From contig NZ_CP032702.1 of NCBI RefSeq assembly GCF_007833795.1, forward strand, positions 930,001 to 994,000: a DNA stretch of 64,000 nt, in the 5' to 3' direction. Made by a program: the position numbers and the translations under genes. Positions within the stretch are counted from its first letter, which is position 1, and each line of letters opens with the position of its first letter. Under the pieces are notes generated by a model. That model did not search any database, was not told where the DNA came from, and worked only from the letters and a program-made list of their open reading frames with translations. Positions 10,718-19,291 of the stretch are shown in pieces. The stretch is from Candidatus Pantoea soli (lineage in GTDB: Bacteria > Pseudomonadota > Gammaproteobacteria > Enterobacterales > Enterobacteriaceae).

Positions 10718-10812
10718 AATAATCAGGGAACGATGAATTAAAGCGTTGTTGTCCCGCGTGGCGGGCGCAGCGAAATAAGCGCGTTTCTGCAGGGTGAAAA
10801 TACGGGGAAACA

Positions 10813-12372
10813 ATGCGTCAGGATAATCCAGTTAAAAGTATCGGCACCGGGCTGATGCTGGTGCTGCTGTCAGTGGCCGGTGCCATTATCGGCGTTCAGC
10901 TTATTACCACCATTGGGGTTACGCCCAATACTTCCATTATCGGTGCGCTATTTGCCATGCTGCTGGCGCGCATTCCGCTGCAATGGTTTCGCCGCTACCG
11001 CTCGGTAGAAGTGCAAAACCTGGCGCAGACGGCCATCTCCTCTGCCACCTTTGGGGCTGCCAATAGCCTGCTGATGCCCGTTGCGGTGCCGTGGGCACTG
11101 GGTGAGCCGCAGCTGGTGCTGCCGCTGTTTATCGGCGTCAGTGCCGCTATGCTGCTGGATGCCTATCTGCTCTATCGCCTGTTTGACACCCGCGTTTTTC
11201 CCGCCAGCAATGCGTGGCCGCCCGGCGTGGCTGCGGCGGAAGCCATCAAAGCCGGCGACAACGGCGGGCGTCAGGCATGGCTGCTGGTGGCGGGGATTGC
11301 GGGCGGTATTGCCGGCGCGATGCTGAAAATCCCGATGTCAGCATTTGGCACTGCCTTTATCGGCAACATCTGGGCGCTGAGCATGCTCGGCGTTGGGTTT
11401 CTGCTGCGCGCCTACGCCCAGCCAGTGGCCGGGGTAGACATCAACGCCCTTTATATCCCTCATGGCGTGATGGTGGGGGCCGGGCTGGTGGCGCTGATTC
11501 AGGTGGTACAGGTGATCCGCAGCCGCCGTCCCGATCATCTGCGCGTCAGCCGCAGCGACACAGACGTCAAACGCGCGCTGGGCCTGGGCTCGGTGGGGTA
11601 CATCGCGATCGCCGCACTGCTGGCGCTGGGCGGTGGCCTGTGGAGCGAGCTGGGCCTGCCGATGTTGTTGCTGTTTATCCTGTATGCGGCGTTTGCAGCC
11701 TTTGTCCACGAACTGATTGTCGGCATTGCGGCTATGCACTCGGGCTGGTTCCCGGCTTTTGCGGTGGCGCTGATTACCCTGATCCTCGGTATTCTGATCG
11801 GTTTTCCGCCGCTGGCGCTCTGCCTGCTGTGCGGCTTTACCGCCGCCACCGGGCCGGCTTTTGCCGATATGGGATATGACCTGAAAGCCGGTTTTATTCT
11901 GCGCGGCAACGGCACCGATATGCAGCAGGAGCTGTGGGGGCGTCGTATTCAGCTGATGGCCGCCCTGCTGGCCTTTGTGATCTGTATTCCGGTGGTGTGG
12001 TATGCACACACGCTGTTTTTTGCTGAAAACCTGCTGCCGCCGGTGGCACGCGTCTACGCCAAAACCATTCAGGCCGGTGCCGAGCCTGGCATCGCGGGCA
12101 GCCTGCTGATATGGGCTATTCCCGGAGCGATCATTCAGCTGATCGGCGGGCCGAAGCGCCAGCTCGGCGTGCTGCTGGCCACTGGTCTGCTGATCAATAA
12201 CGCGGCGGCCGGCTGGGCGGTGCTGGTCGGGATTGCGCTGCGGATTGTGATCCTGCGCATCTGGGGCGAGCGCGGACGTTCACCCATGGAGGTGATGGCC
12301 GCCGGGTTCATTGCCGGCGACGCGCTATACAGCTTCTTCCATTCTCTTTTTGCCAGCAGCAGTAAAAAATAA
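10813..12372 (+). CDS. OPT-type oligopeptide/metal-complex transporter family protein
   Basis: 519-residue integral inner-membrane protein with about 14 hydrophobic segments. Features of the oligopeptide transporter (OPT) superfamily include GVTPNTSIIGALFAMLLARI near the N terminus and WPPGVAAAEAIKAG around residue 138. Substrate unknown: the superfamily carries peptides, glutathione or metal chelates. ATG follows GGGGAAACA. The DUF1177 gene begins 15 bases after the stop and aroM 2 bases after that, so the three are almost certainly one transcript under the IclR-type regulator. Confidence 0.82.
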   Translation: MRQDNPVKSIGTGLMLVLLSVAGAIIGVQLITTIGVTPNTSIIGALFAMLLARIPLQWFRRYRSVEVQNLAQTAISSATFGAANSLLMPVAVPWALGEPQLVLPLFIGVSAAMLLDAYLLYRLFDTRVFPASNAWPPGVAAAEAIKAGDNGGRQAWLLVAGIAGGIAGAMLKIPMSAFGTAFIGNIWALSMLGVGFLLRAYAQPVAGVDINALYIPHGVMVGAGLVALIQVVQVIRSRRPDHLRVSRSDTDVKRALGLGSVGYIAIAALLALGGGLWSELGLPMLLLFILYAAFAAFVHELIVGIAAMHSGWFPAFAVALITLILGILIGFPPLALCLLCGFTAATGPAFADMGYDLKAGFILRGNGTDMQQELWGRRIQLMAALLAFVICIPVVWYAHTLFFAENLLPPVARVYAKTIQAGAEPGIAGSLLIWAIPGAIIQLIGGPKRQLGVLLATGLLINNAAAGWAVLVGIALRIVILRIWGERGRSPMEVMAAGFIAGDALYSFFHSLFASSSKK

Positions 12373-12387
12373 TCCAGGAAACGTTAT

Positions 12388-13320
12388 ATGAGTTTACAGC
12401 AGACACTGCAGGTCTTTGAGTTACTCGACAGCGCGTATGTGGACGGGCAGCAGGTGGTGGATCTGTTTGCCGCTTATCCCGGCGTCCGGGCCCGTTTTAC
12501 CCGCGTCAGCGGGGCGAAAGGGCGCACCGATTTTGTCCGCATCGACATTCCGGGCCGCCACGGTAAAAGCGCTGGCGGCACCGCGCCCACGCTGGGCATT
12601 ATCGGGCGTCTGGGCGGAATTGGCGCGCGCCCGACGCGCATGGGTATGGTGTCAGATGCCGACGGTGCGGTGGCGGCTGTCAGCAGCGCGCTCAAACTGG
12701 CGCAGATGCAGACTAAAGGCGATGTGCTGGCCGGTGACGTCATTGTGACCACTCACATCTGCCCGGACGCGCCCACCCGACCACATGAGCCGGTGGATTT
12801 CATGGATTCGCCCTGTGATGATATCACCATGAATGACAATGAGGTGGTCGCAGACGTGGATGCCATCCTCTCCATTGACACCACTAAAGGCAATCGCATT
12901 CTCAACCACAAAGGTTATGCCTTATCGCCGACGGTGAAAGAGGGTTACATTCTGCGGGTTTCTGAGGATCTGCTGCGGATTATGGAGATGACCAGCGGCC
13001 AGCCCGCGGTGACTTTCCCGATTACCACGCAGGACATTACGCCCTACGGCAACGGGGTTTATCACCTCAACAGCATTATGCAGCCCTCAACGGCGACGGA
13101 TGTGCCGGTTGTGGGCGTGGCGATTTGTGCTGAATCCGTGGTGCCGGGCTGCGGCACCGGAGCCAGTCACGAAGTGGATATCGCCGCCGCCGTGCGCTTC
13201 GCCGTTGAAGTGGCGAAAGAGTTCGGACGCGAAACCTGCCAGTTTTATGACGCGCAGGAGTATGCGCGGCTGCTATCTTTGTACGGTAGCCTCTCTCATC
13301 TGCGTTCACGGAAAGCATAA
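12388..13320 (+). CDS. DUF1177 family protein
   Basis: 310 residues recognised as DUF1177: long conserved blocks such as GIIGRLGGIGARPTRMGMVSDADGA, THICPDAPTRPHEPVDFMDSP, LSIDTTKGN and ESVVPGCGTGASHEV (quoted in part). Several His, Asp and Glu residues in these blocks look catalytic or metal-binding, but no mechanism is established that I know of. No signal peptide, so cytosolic. It sits between an OPT transporter and aroM; context suggests processing of the imported compound. AGGAAACG precedes the ATG. Confidence 0.85.
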   Translation: MSLQQTLQVFELLDSAYVDGQQVVDLFAAYPGVRARFTRVSGAKGRTDFVRIDIPGRHGKSAGGTAPTLGIIGRLGGIGARPTRMGMVSDADGAVAAVSSALKLAQMQTKGDVLAGDVIVTTHICPDAPTRPHEPVDFMDSPCDDITMNDNEVVADVDAILSIDTTKGNRILNHKGYALSPTVKEGYILRVSEDLLRIMEMTSGQPAVTFPITTQDITPYGNGVYHLNSIMQPSTATDVPVVGVAICAESVVPGCGTGASHEVDIAAAVRFAVEVAKEFGRETCQFYDAQEYARLLSLYGSLSHLRSRKA

Positions 13321-13322
13321 CC

Positions 13323-14000
13323 ATGGCAAGCGACCTGATTACCCTGACCATTGGCCAGTCGCCGCGTCACGATATCCTGCCGCTGCTGGAGGCGTATCTG
13401 CCGGCCGGGCAGGTGGCGCATGCCGGGTTACTTGATGGCCTGACGCCGGCCGCCATCGCTGCGCAGTATGCGCCAGCGCCGGGTGAAAAGGTGCTGGTCT
13501 CGCGGCTGTCCGGCGGCGAGCAGGTGCGTCTGTCAGCACCCGGCGTTGAGCGGGGACTCCAGCGTAAAATCCACGAACTGGAGCAGCAGGGTTACGGCAC
13601 TATTCTGCTGCTGTGCACCGGCCAGTTTGGCGCGCTGAAAACCGAATCGGCGCTGCTGCTGGAGCCGGATCGCATCATTCCGCCGCTGGTGAAGGCCATC
13701 GTGCAGGCGCACCAGGTCGGCATTGTGGTGCCGGTAGCCGAACAGGTTGAGGAGCAGGCCAGCAAGTGGCAGCTTTTGTCGCGCGCGCCCTGTTTCGCGG
13801 TGGCCAGTCCTTATCTGGCAGAGCAGCACGATTTGATTGAGGCCGGCCTGTCGCTGCAGGAGCAGGGCGCAGAGGTGGTGGTGCTCGACTGCATTGGCTA
13901 TCACCAGAAACACCGCGATTTTCTGCAGAAAATGCTGGGCATTCCGGTGCTGCTGTCAAACGTGCTGGTGGCCAAGCTGGCGGCAGAACTTATCCTCTGA
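13323..14000 (+). CDS. aroM: AroM family protein
   Basis: 225 residues, same length as E. coli AroM, with matching blocks LTIGQSPRHDILP, RIIPPLVKAIVQAHQVGIVVP and the C-terminal VVLDCIGYHQKHRDF..LLSNVLVAKLAAELIL. AroM belongs to an Asp/Glu racemase-like superfamily; the Cys in LDCIG is a candidate active-site residue. In E. coli it is the last gene of aroL-yaiA-aroM, where its role is unknown. Here it is separated from yaiA by an IclR-OPT-DUF1177 unit and starts 2 bases after DUF1177, which argues for a role with that unit rather than in aromatic synthesis. Confidence 0.9.
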   Translation: MASDLITLTIGQSPRHDILPLLEAYLPAGQVAHAGLLDGLTPAAIAAQYAPAPGEKVLVSRLSGGEQVRLSAPGVERGLQRKIHELEQQGYGTILLLCTGQFGALKTESALLLEPDRIIPPLVKAIVQAHQVGIVVPVAEQVEEQASKWQLLSRAPCFAVASPYLAEQHDLIEAGLSLQEQGAEVVVLDCIGYHQKHRDFLQKMLGIPVLLSNVLVAKLAAELIL

Positions 14001-14104
14001 ACGCGGGCGATCACATCCTGCGCACGATGGCGCTAATTCACGTGACAGATCAGCAGGTTCCCTTGTAATCTGCCGGTAACCCTAATCTGCTGTGAGGAAG
14101 GACT

Positions 14105-14389
14105 ATGCTCAACGTAAGCGAGTATTTTGACGGAAAAGTGAAATCCATTGGTTTCGACAGCGTCACCATTGGCCGCGCCAGCGTGGGCGTGATGGCAGAA
14201 GGTGAGTACACCTTTGGGACCGGGCAGCCAGAAGAGATGACGGTGGTCAGCGGCGCACTGAAAGTGCTGCTGCCAGGTGAAGCGGAGTGGAAGTGGTATG
14301 AAGCGGGTTCGGTGTTCAACGTACCCGGCCACAGTGAATTTCATCTGCAGGTGGCAGAACCTACCTCCTACCTGTGCCGCTACCTGTAA
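14105..14389 (+). CDS. ppnP: Pyrimidine/purine nucleoside phosphorylase PpnP
   Basis: 94-residue cupin-fold enzyme (formerly YaiE) that phosphorolyses several nucleosides. Sequence matches E. coli PpnP (94 aa), especially [39 protein letters not shown] and the identical C-terminal [19 protein letters not shown] tail. GAGGAAGG stands before the ATG. A strong terminator follows. Confidence 0.96.
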   Translation: MLNVSEYFDGKVKSIGFDSVTIGRASVGVMAEGEYTFGTGQPEEMTVVSGALKVLLPGEAEWKWYEAGSVFNVPGHSEFHLQVAEPTSYLCRYL

Positions 14390-14412
14390 GGCGCGGGTAG
14401 CCGCCGCCGGAC

Positions 14413-14447
14413 AACCGGTAATCCTGCACAGGATTACCGGTTTTTTT
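14413..14447 (+). terminator. Intrinsic terminator of ppnP
   Basis: ACCGGTAATCC (14414-14424), loop TGCACA, GGATTACCGGT (14431-14441) and a run of seven T (14441-14447). Confidence 0.92.
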
Positions 14448-14468
14448 ATGCCCGCGCAGGCTGCACGC

Positions 14469-15380
14469 TTAGCGCTTTGCCTCGCCGCCCAGGGCTTCGG
14501 TCAGGTTGCCGATCAGCGCGGCCAGTTCGCTGGTCATCAGAATGAAATCGGCGTCAAACCGCTGAGCGAAATCGTCGCGGTCGATATCATCATTCTGCTC
14601 ACGCAGGGTATCGCTGAACTTCAGGCGCTTCACCGAGGCATCGTCAGCAATCACAAACTGAATCCGCTCCTGCCAGTCCAGCGCCAGTTTGGTCACCACT
14701 TTGCCCGCTTCAATGTGCGTGGCGATTTCGTCGGAGATCAAATCCTGCTTTTTGCAGCGGATCACGCCGCCGTCTTCCAGTATCGCTTTCAGCTCGGCCT
14801 CATCCATAAGGGTGAAACCGGCAGGCAGTTCGCCGGAGCGCACCCATTCGGTCAGCGTCAGCTCAATCGGATTTTCCAGCGTCAGCGGCACCACCGGCAG
14901 CGATCCCAGACTCTTGCGCAACAGCGCCAGCGTGTCTTCCGCTTTTTTGGCGCTGGCACAGTCAACGATAATCAGATTGTTAACGGTGTCGATCCACATA
15001 AAAGTCTGACTGAAACGGCTGAAGGCGCGCGGCAGCAGGCTGTGCAGCACTTCATCTTTCAGCGAATCTTTCTCGGTCTTTTTCAGCTTGCGGCTCTGTT
15101 CCGCTTCCAGCTTTTCGATTTTGGCTTCCAGCGCCTGCTTCACCACCGGCGAAGGCAGAATTTTCTGCTCGGTGCGGGCACAAATCACAATCTGACCGTT
15201 TATCACGTGCGTCAGCGCATCGCTGCGGTTGCCCATCGGCGATACCCAGCCGGTGGCGGCCATATCCTGGCTGCCGCACGGCGAAAAGGTAAAGGCGTCG
15301 AGCTGTTTTTCCAGATCGTCTGCGGACAGCGGAATGTCACGATTCAGACGATAAACCATCATATTTTTAAACCACAACAT
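14469..15380 (-). CDS. rdgC: Recombination-associated protein RdgC
   Basis: Ring-shaped DNA-binding protein that can restrain RecA; nucleoid associated. 303 residues, equal to E. coli. [18 protein letters not shown] at the start and [17 protein letters not shown] are family hallmarks. Start ATG 15380 with AAGGAA 7 bases upstream. Divergent from mak, with 147 bases between starts. Confidence 0.95.
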   Translation of the reverse strand: MLWFKNMMVYRLNRDIPLSADDLEKQLDAFTFSPCGSQDMAATGWVSPMGNRSDALTHVINGQIVICARTEQKILPSPVVKQALEAKIEKLEAEQSRKLKKTEKDSLKDEVLHSLLPRAFSRFSQTFMWIDTVNNLIIVDCASAKKAEDTLALLRKSLGSLPVVPLTLENPIELTLTEWVRSGELPAGFTLMDEAELKAILEDGGVIRCKKQDLISDEIATHIEAGKVVTKLALDWQERIQFVIADDASVKRLKFSDTLREQNDDIDRDDFAQRFDADFILMTSELAALIGNLTEALGGEAKR

Positions 15381-15527
15381 CGGGATTCCTTACCGTGGGT
15401 GCGATCGGGCGCACAAGTCTCAAACAGTCAGCGCGCATGATAGCGAAACATCGGAGCGGTTTCATTGCCTTTCCCGATTTGCCCTTCTACTGTATCTGTC
15501 ACCTGAACGAATAATGAGGAATAAAGC

Positions 15528-16439
15528 GTGCGTATCGGTATTGATTTGGGCGGCACCAAAACTGAAGTGATTGCGCTGTCTGACGACGGTCAGGCGCTGT
15601 TCCGCCACCGGGTGAATACCCCGCGTGACGATTACGCGGCCACGGTACAGGCGATGGTGGATCTGGTGCAGCTGGCGGAAGCGCAGACCGGCCAGCAGGG
15701 TACCGTAGGCGTCGGCATTCCGGGCACGATTTCTCCTTATACCCAGCGGGTGAAAAATGCTAACTCCACCTGGCTCAATGGTCAGCCGCTGGATAAAGAT
15801 CTGGCCCGGGCGCTGAATCGTGACGTGCGCATCGCCAACGACGCGAATTGCCTGGCGGTTTCCGAGGCGATTGACGGCGCAGGCGCGGGCCAGCCGCTGG
15901 TGTTTGCGGTGATCATTGGCACCGGTTCGGGTGCCGGCGTGGCGATCAACGGCGAATCGCGCATCGGCGGAAACGGCAACGCCGGGGAGTGGGGACACAA
16001 TCCGCTGCCGTGGATGGACGAGGATGAGCTGCGCCACCGTGCGGAAGTGCCCTGTTACTGCGGGCTGCAGGGCTGCATTGAAACCTTTGTCTCCGGAACC
16101 GGTTTCGCCATTGATTATCAGCGGCTGAGCGGAAAAGCGCTGAAGGGGGCTGAGATTATCCGGCTGATTGAGCAGCAGGACCCGGTCGCCGAGCTGGCGA
16201 TGAGCCGCTATGAGCTGCGGCTGGCAAAATCGCTGGCGCAGGTGGTTAACCTGCTCGATCCGGATGTGATTGTGCTGGGCGGAGGCATGAGCAACAACGA
16301 TCGCCTGTATCAGACGGTGCCTGCGCTGATGAAGCAGTGGGTGTTTGGCCGCGAGTGTGAAACGCCGGTACGCAAAGCGGTGCACGGTGATTCCAGCGGC
16401 GTGCGCGGTGCCGCCTGGCTGTGGCCGTTAAAGCCGTAA
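15528..16439 (+). CDS. mak: Fructokinase Mak (ROK family)
   Basis: ATP-dependent kinase for fructose (and mannose) in the cytosol. 303 residues; E. coli Mak has 302. N-terminal DLGGTKTE phosphate motif, catalytic region [12 protein letters not shown], and the ROK zinc site GH..P then [10 protein letters not shown]. The start is GTG 15528, with TGAGGA 7 bases upstream; no in-frame ATG is better placed. A convergent hairpin repeat lies 12 bases after the stop. Confidence 0.94.
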   Translation: MRIGIDLGGTKTEVIALSDDGQALFRHRVNTPRDDYAATVQAMVDLVQLAEAQTGQQGTVGVGIPGTISPYTQRVKNANSTWLNGQPLDKDLARALNRDVRIANDANCLAVSEAIDGAGAGQPLVFAVIIGTGSGAGVAINGESRIGGNGNAGEWGHNPLPWMDEDELRHRAEVPCYCGLQGCIETFVSGTGFAIDYQRLSGKALKGAEIIRLIEQQDPVAELAMSRYELRLAKSLAQVVNLLDPDVIVLGGGMSNNDRLYQTVPALMKQWVFGRECETPVRKAVHGDSSGVRGAAWLWPLKP

Positions 16440-16450
16440 AGCACGCGGTT

Positions 16451-16478
16451 CTCCCTCTCCCGCCAGCGGGAGAGGGAG
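16451..16478. repeat. CCCTCTCCCGC/GCGGGAGAGGG intergenic palindrome
   Basis: Perfect 13-bp inverted arms (16451-16463 and 16466-16478) with a 2-base centre, between the convergent mak and permease genes. Short palindromes of this type recur at gene ends in many proteobacterial genomes and can act as bidirectional terminators. Only one copy is seen in this window. Confidence 0.6.
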
Positions 16479-16502
16479 GGCGTCCGGGCAGCGTGGTGAG
16501 GA

Positions 16503-17867
16503 TTACTCACCGGCCAGCAGCGGATCCTGCGGGGCGCGATCGCGCTGGGCTTTGGTCGCCAGAAAATAGCCGTACCCCGCCAGCATGATGGCCACAAACA
16601 GCGCGCCAATCAGCGGGTTAAACCACAGCATCGCCACCAGACACACCAGCGACAGCACCAGTGCTATGCCTGGTACAATCGGATAGCCTGGCGCGCGGAA
16701 GCTGCGCGCCATCTGCGGCGCGCTGCGGCGCAGCCGGAACAGGCTGAGCATACTCATCAGGTACATCACAATGGCCCCAAACACCGCCATGGTGATCATC
16801 GCCGCCGTCAGCGTCATGCCCTGTAAATTAATCAGCCCGTCGCTGTAAATCGCCGCGATGCCGATCACCCCGCCCGCGATGATAGCGCGGTGCGGCGTCT
16901 GAAAGCGTGACAGCTTCGCCAGAGCCGGCGGCAGGTAACCGGCACGCGCCAGCGCAAAGAACTGGCGTGAATACCCGAGAATGATGCCGTGAAAGCTGGC
17001 GACCAGACCGAACAGGCCAATCCATACCAGCATATGCATCCAGTTTGAGTGCTCGCCCACAATCATTTTCATCGCCTGCGGCAGCGGATCGTTGATGTCC
17101 GACAGGCGACGCCAGTCACCGGCGCCGCCCGCCAGCAGCATCACGCCGATAGCCAGCACCACCAGCGTCACAATGCCGCTGATATAGGCCTTTGGAATGG
17201 TGCGCTTCGGATCCTTTGCCTCTTCAGCCGCCATCGCCGCGCCTTCGATGGCAAGGAAAAACCAGATGGCAAACGGAATGGCAGCAAAGATGCCGGAGAC
17301 GGCTGGCAGGGAAAAATGATCGCTGCCGGCCCAGCCGTGAGCGGTAAAGTGGGCCAGGCTGAAGCCCGGTGACACGACTCCCATAAACACCAGCAGCTCC
17401 AGCACGGCCAGTACCGTTACCACCAGCTCAAACATGGCCGCCAGCCTGACGCCGAGGATGTTGAGCGCCATAAACACCAGATAGGCGCCCACTGCGGCGG
17501 TTTTCGGGTTCAGCGCGGGATACTGAACGTTGAGGTAAGCGCCAATCGCCATCGCGATAGCCGGTGGCGCAAAGACAAATTCAATCAGCGTCGCCATGCC
17601 GGCAATCATACCGCCGGTTTCGCCAAACGCGCGGCGGCTGTAGGCAAACGGCCCGCCCGCATGCGGGATGGCGGTGGTCAGTTCGGTAAAGCTGAAGATA
17701 AAGCAGGTATAGAGCGTAGCGATCATCAGGGTGGTAACCAGAAACCCCAGCGTGCCCGCAACGCCCCAGCCGTAACTCCAGCCAAAATACTCGCCGGAAA
17801 TCACCAGACCAACCGCAATTCCCCACAGATGCAGGGTGCCCAGCGTGGGTTTGAGCTTATTTGTCAT
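16503..17867 (-). CDS. eat: Ethanolamine permease (APC superfamily)
   Basis: 454-residue inner-membrane transporter with about 12 membrane spans, in the APC family subgroup annotated as ethanolamine permease: GTLHLWGIAVGLVISGEYFGW at the start is partly diagnostic, as are PHAGGPFAYSRRAFG and the EGAAMAAEEAKDP loop. Start ATG 17867 preceded by GGGGAGACGA. No eut genes accompany it; instead an APH-fold kinase gene is divergent from it. The intervening 256 bases hold a 40-bp-spaced direct repeat. Substrate by family only; other amino alcohols or amines are possible. Confidence 0.85.
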   Translation of the reverse strand: MTNKLKPTLGTLHLWGIAVGLVISGEYFGWSYGWGVAGTLGFLVTTLMIATLYTCFIFSFTELTTAIPHAGGPFAYSRRAFGETGGMIAGMATLIEFVFAPPAIAMAIGAYLNVQYPALNPKTAAVGAYLVFMALNILGVRLAAMFELVVTVLAVLELLVFMGVVSPGFSLAHFTAHGWAGSDHFSLPAVSGIFAAIPFAIWFFLAIEGAAMAAEEAKDPKRTIPKAYISGIVTLVVLAIGVMLLAGGAGDWRRLSDINDPLPQAMKMIVGEHSNWMHMLVWIGLFGLVASFHGIILGYSRQFFALARAGYLPPALAKLSRFQTPHRAIIAGGVIGIAAIYSDGLINLQGMTLTAAMITMAVFGAIVMYLMSMLSLFRLRRSAPQMARSFRAPGYPIVPGIALVLSLVCLVAMLWFNPLIGALFVAIMLAGYGYFLATKAQRDRAPQDPLLAGE

Positions 17868-17986
17868 CTTCGTCTCCCCGTCTTAATGAATGTGCGGCGG
17901 ATACACCGCGCTGATTATCTGTGCACTACAGTGAAGGGATAATGCCGCCGCCCCGCACGGAAAAACCTGACCGTGGCGCGTGCAGT

Positions 17987-18047
17987 GTTGTCCTCTGCGG
18001 TCAACTTCCATGCAGGAAAAGTGCCGGTTGTACGCTGCGGTCAACTT
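17987..18047. promoter_or_regulatory. Pair of direct repeats, candidate activator sites
   Basis: CTGCGGTCAACTT occurs at 17995-18007 and 18035-18047, exactly 40 bp apart. The match extends left through GTTGT (17987 and 18027) to 21 bases with 2 mismatches. Forty bp is close to four helical turns, so both copies face the same side. The site lies between the divergent permease and kinase genes, and an AraC-type regulator is encoded nearby. Confidence 0.5.
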
Positions 18048-18123
18048 TGGCTGCTGTCAGGTCAGGAAGTCAGGACGACCTCATCCCATGCTGATAACCC
18101 TGTGTTGTCCTGGAGACTGAATC

Positions 18124-19128
18124 ATGAGCGCAAAACAAGCCGAAACGCTGACCGATACTGAAATCACCCTGCTGGCGCAGCGCGCGCTGGCCAGCTATCC
18201 CGCCCCTTTTCACGGTGACCTGACCCTGCTGTGCCGCTCGGAAAACGCCACCTTTCTGCTGCGGGCGGGCGGCAGGCGCTATGCGCTGCGACTGCACCGT
18301 CCGGACTATCACAGCAAAGCTGCTATCCGCAGCGAACTGCAGTGGCTGGATGCGCTGCGCGACACCGGCATTACCGTACCGCAGGCGATCCCCGCGCGGG
18401 ATGGCGAAACCGTCCTGACGCTGACGCTGGCGGATGGCAGCCCGCGACACGCGGTGCTGTTTCACTGGATCGACGGGGAGATGCCGACCACCGAGGTTGA
18501 TCCCGCCGCGTTTCAGCAGCTGGGGGAGATCACCGCGCGACTGCATCAGCACAGCCGGCGCTGGCAGCCGCCGGCCGGATTCCAGCGCATCATCTGGGAT
18601 CACCACACCATGGTCAGCGAGCACAGCCACTGGGGACGCTGGCAGGATGCGCCCGGACTCGATCCGGCGGATCATGGCATTGTCGCCGAAGCGGTCATCC
18701 GCATCGGTCAGCAGCTGGCCGCGTTTGGCAAAGACGCCGATCGTTACGGGCTGATCCACGCCGATCTGCGGCTGACCAATCTGCTGCTGCACAAAGGCGA
18801 AACCCGGGTGATCGATTTTGACGATTGCGGCATGGGCTGGTATCTGCACGATCTGGCGGCGGCGATCAGCTTTGTTGAACATCATCCGCGTGCGGCTGAG
18901 TGGGTGGAGAACTGGATCCGAGGCTACGAGCGTGTCGCGCACATCAGCGACCAGGAGATGGCCATGGTGCCAACGCTGCTGATTCAGCGGCGCATTCAGA
19001 TGACGGCGTGGATGGGCACGCATGCGGAGACGGAGATGGCGCGCAGCCTCGGACCGCACTGGGCTGATCATTCGGTACGCTTATGCCGCCGCTACCTGGA
19101 GAGCAGCGCGCTGCCGGTTGGGGCCTGA
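18124..19128 (+). CDS. APH-fold small-molecule kinase (aminoglycoside phosphotransferase family)
   Basis: 334 residues of the choline/ethanolamine/aminoglycoside kinase fold. The Brenner motif is His212-Ala-Asp214-x4-Asn219 and the metal-binding motif is IDFDDCG with Asp231; RLHRPDY carries the N-lobe contacts. It resembles SrkA/homoserine-kinase-like and amino-alcohol kinases. Start ATG 18124 with GGAGACTGAATC upstream. Divergent from an ethanolamine-type permease, which suggests phosphorylation of an imported amino alcohol; species of Erwinia are known to use an amino-alcohol kinase and an O-phosphate phospho-lyase. The lyase is not in the window. Function inferred. Confidence 0.75.
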   Translation: MSAKQAETLTDTEITLLAQRALASYPAPFHGDLTLLCRSENATFLLRAGGRRYALRLHRPDYHSKAAIRSELQWLDALRDTGITVPQAIPARDGETVLTLTLADGSPRHAVLFHWIDGEMPTTEVDPAAFQQLGEITARLHQHSRRWQPPAGFQRIIWDHHTMVSEHSHWGRWQDAPGLDPADHGIVAEAVIRIGQQLAAFGKDADRYGLIHADLRLTNLLLHKGETRVIDFDDCGMGWYLHDLAAAISFVEHHPRAAEWVENWIRGYERVAHISDQEMAMVPTLLIQRRIQMTAWMGTHAETEMARSLGPHWADHSVRLCRRYLESSALPVGA

Positions 19129-19148
19129 CGCACCAGCAGCGGGCAGCG

Positions 19149-19208
19149 CTGCGTCGGCATAGCGCACGCCACGGCGGCCTGCGTATGCGCTGCGGTGGCG
19201 TGACGCAG
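19149..19208 (+). repeat. Nested inverted repeats between kinase and regulator genes
   Basis: CTGCGTC (19149-19155) pairs with GACGCAG (19202-19208), and inside it CACGCCAC (19165-19172) pairs with GTGGCGTG (19195-19202). A long GC-rich structure without a T-run; possibly the kinase transcript end. Confidence 0.4.
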
Positions 19209-19291
19209 GCAGGCCGGGCAGGGCGGCTGCCGGCGGTGCTGGTATGAAAATTGCTGCAGCAGGCTGTGTGTTTTTTTCCTGTGAGGTCATG

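Noticed and set aside
16451..16478. Mobile REP-like element
   Set aside because: Only a single copy in the window and no flanking duplication; kept only as an intergenic palindrome.
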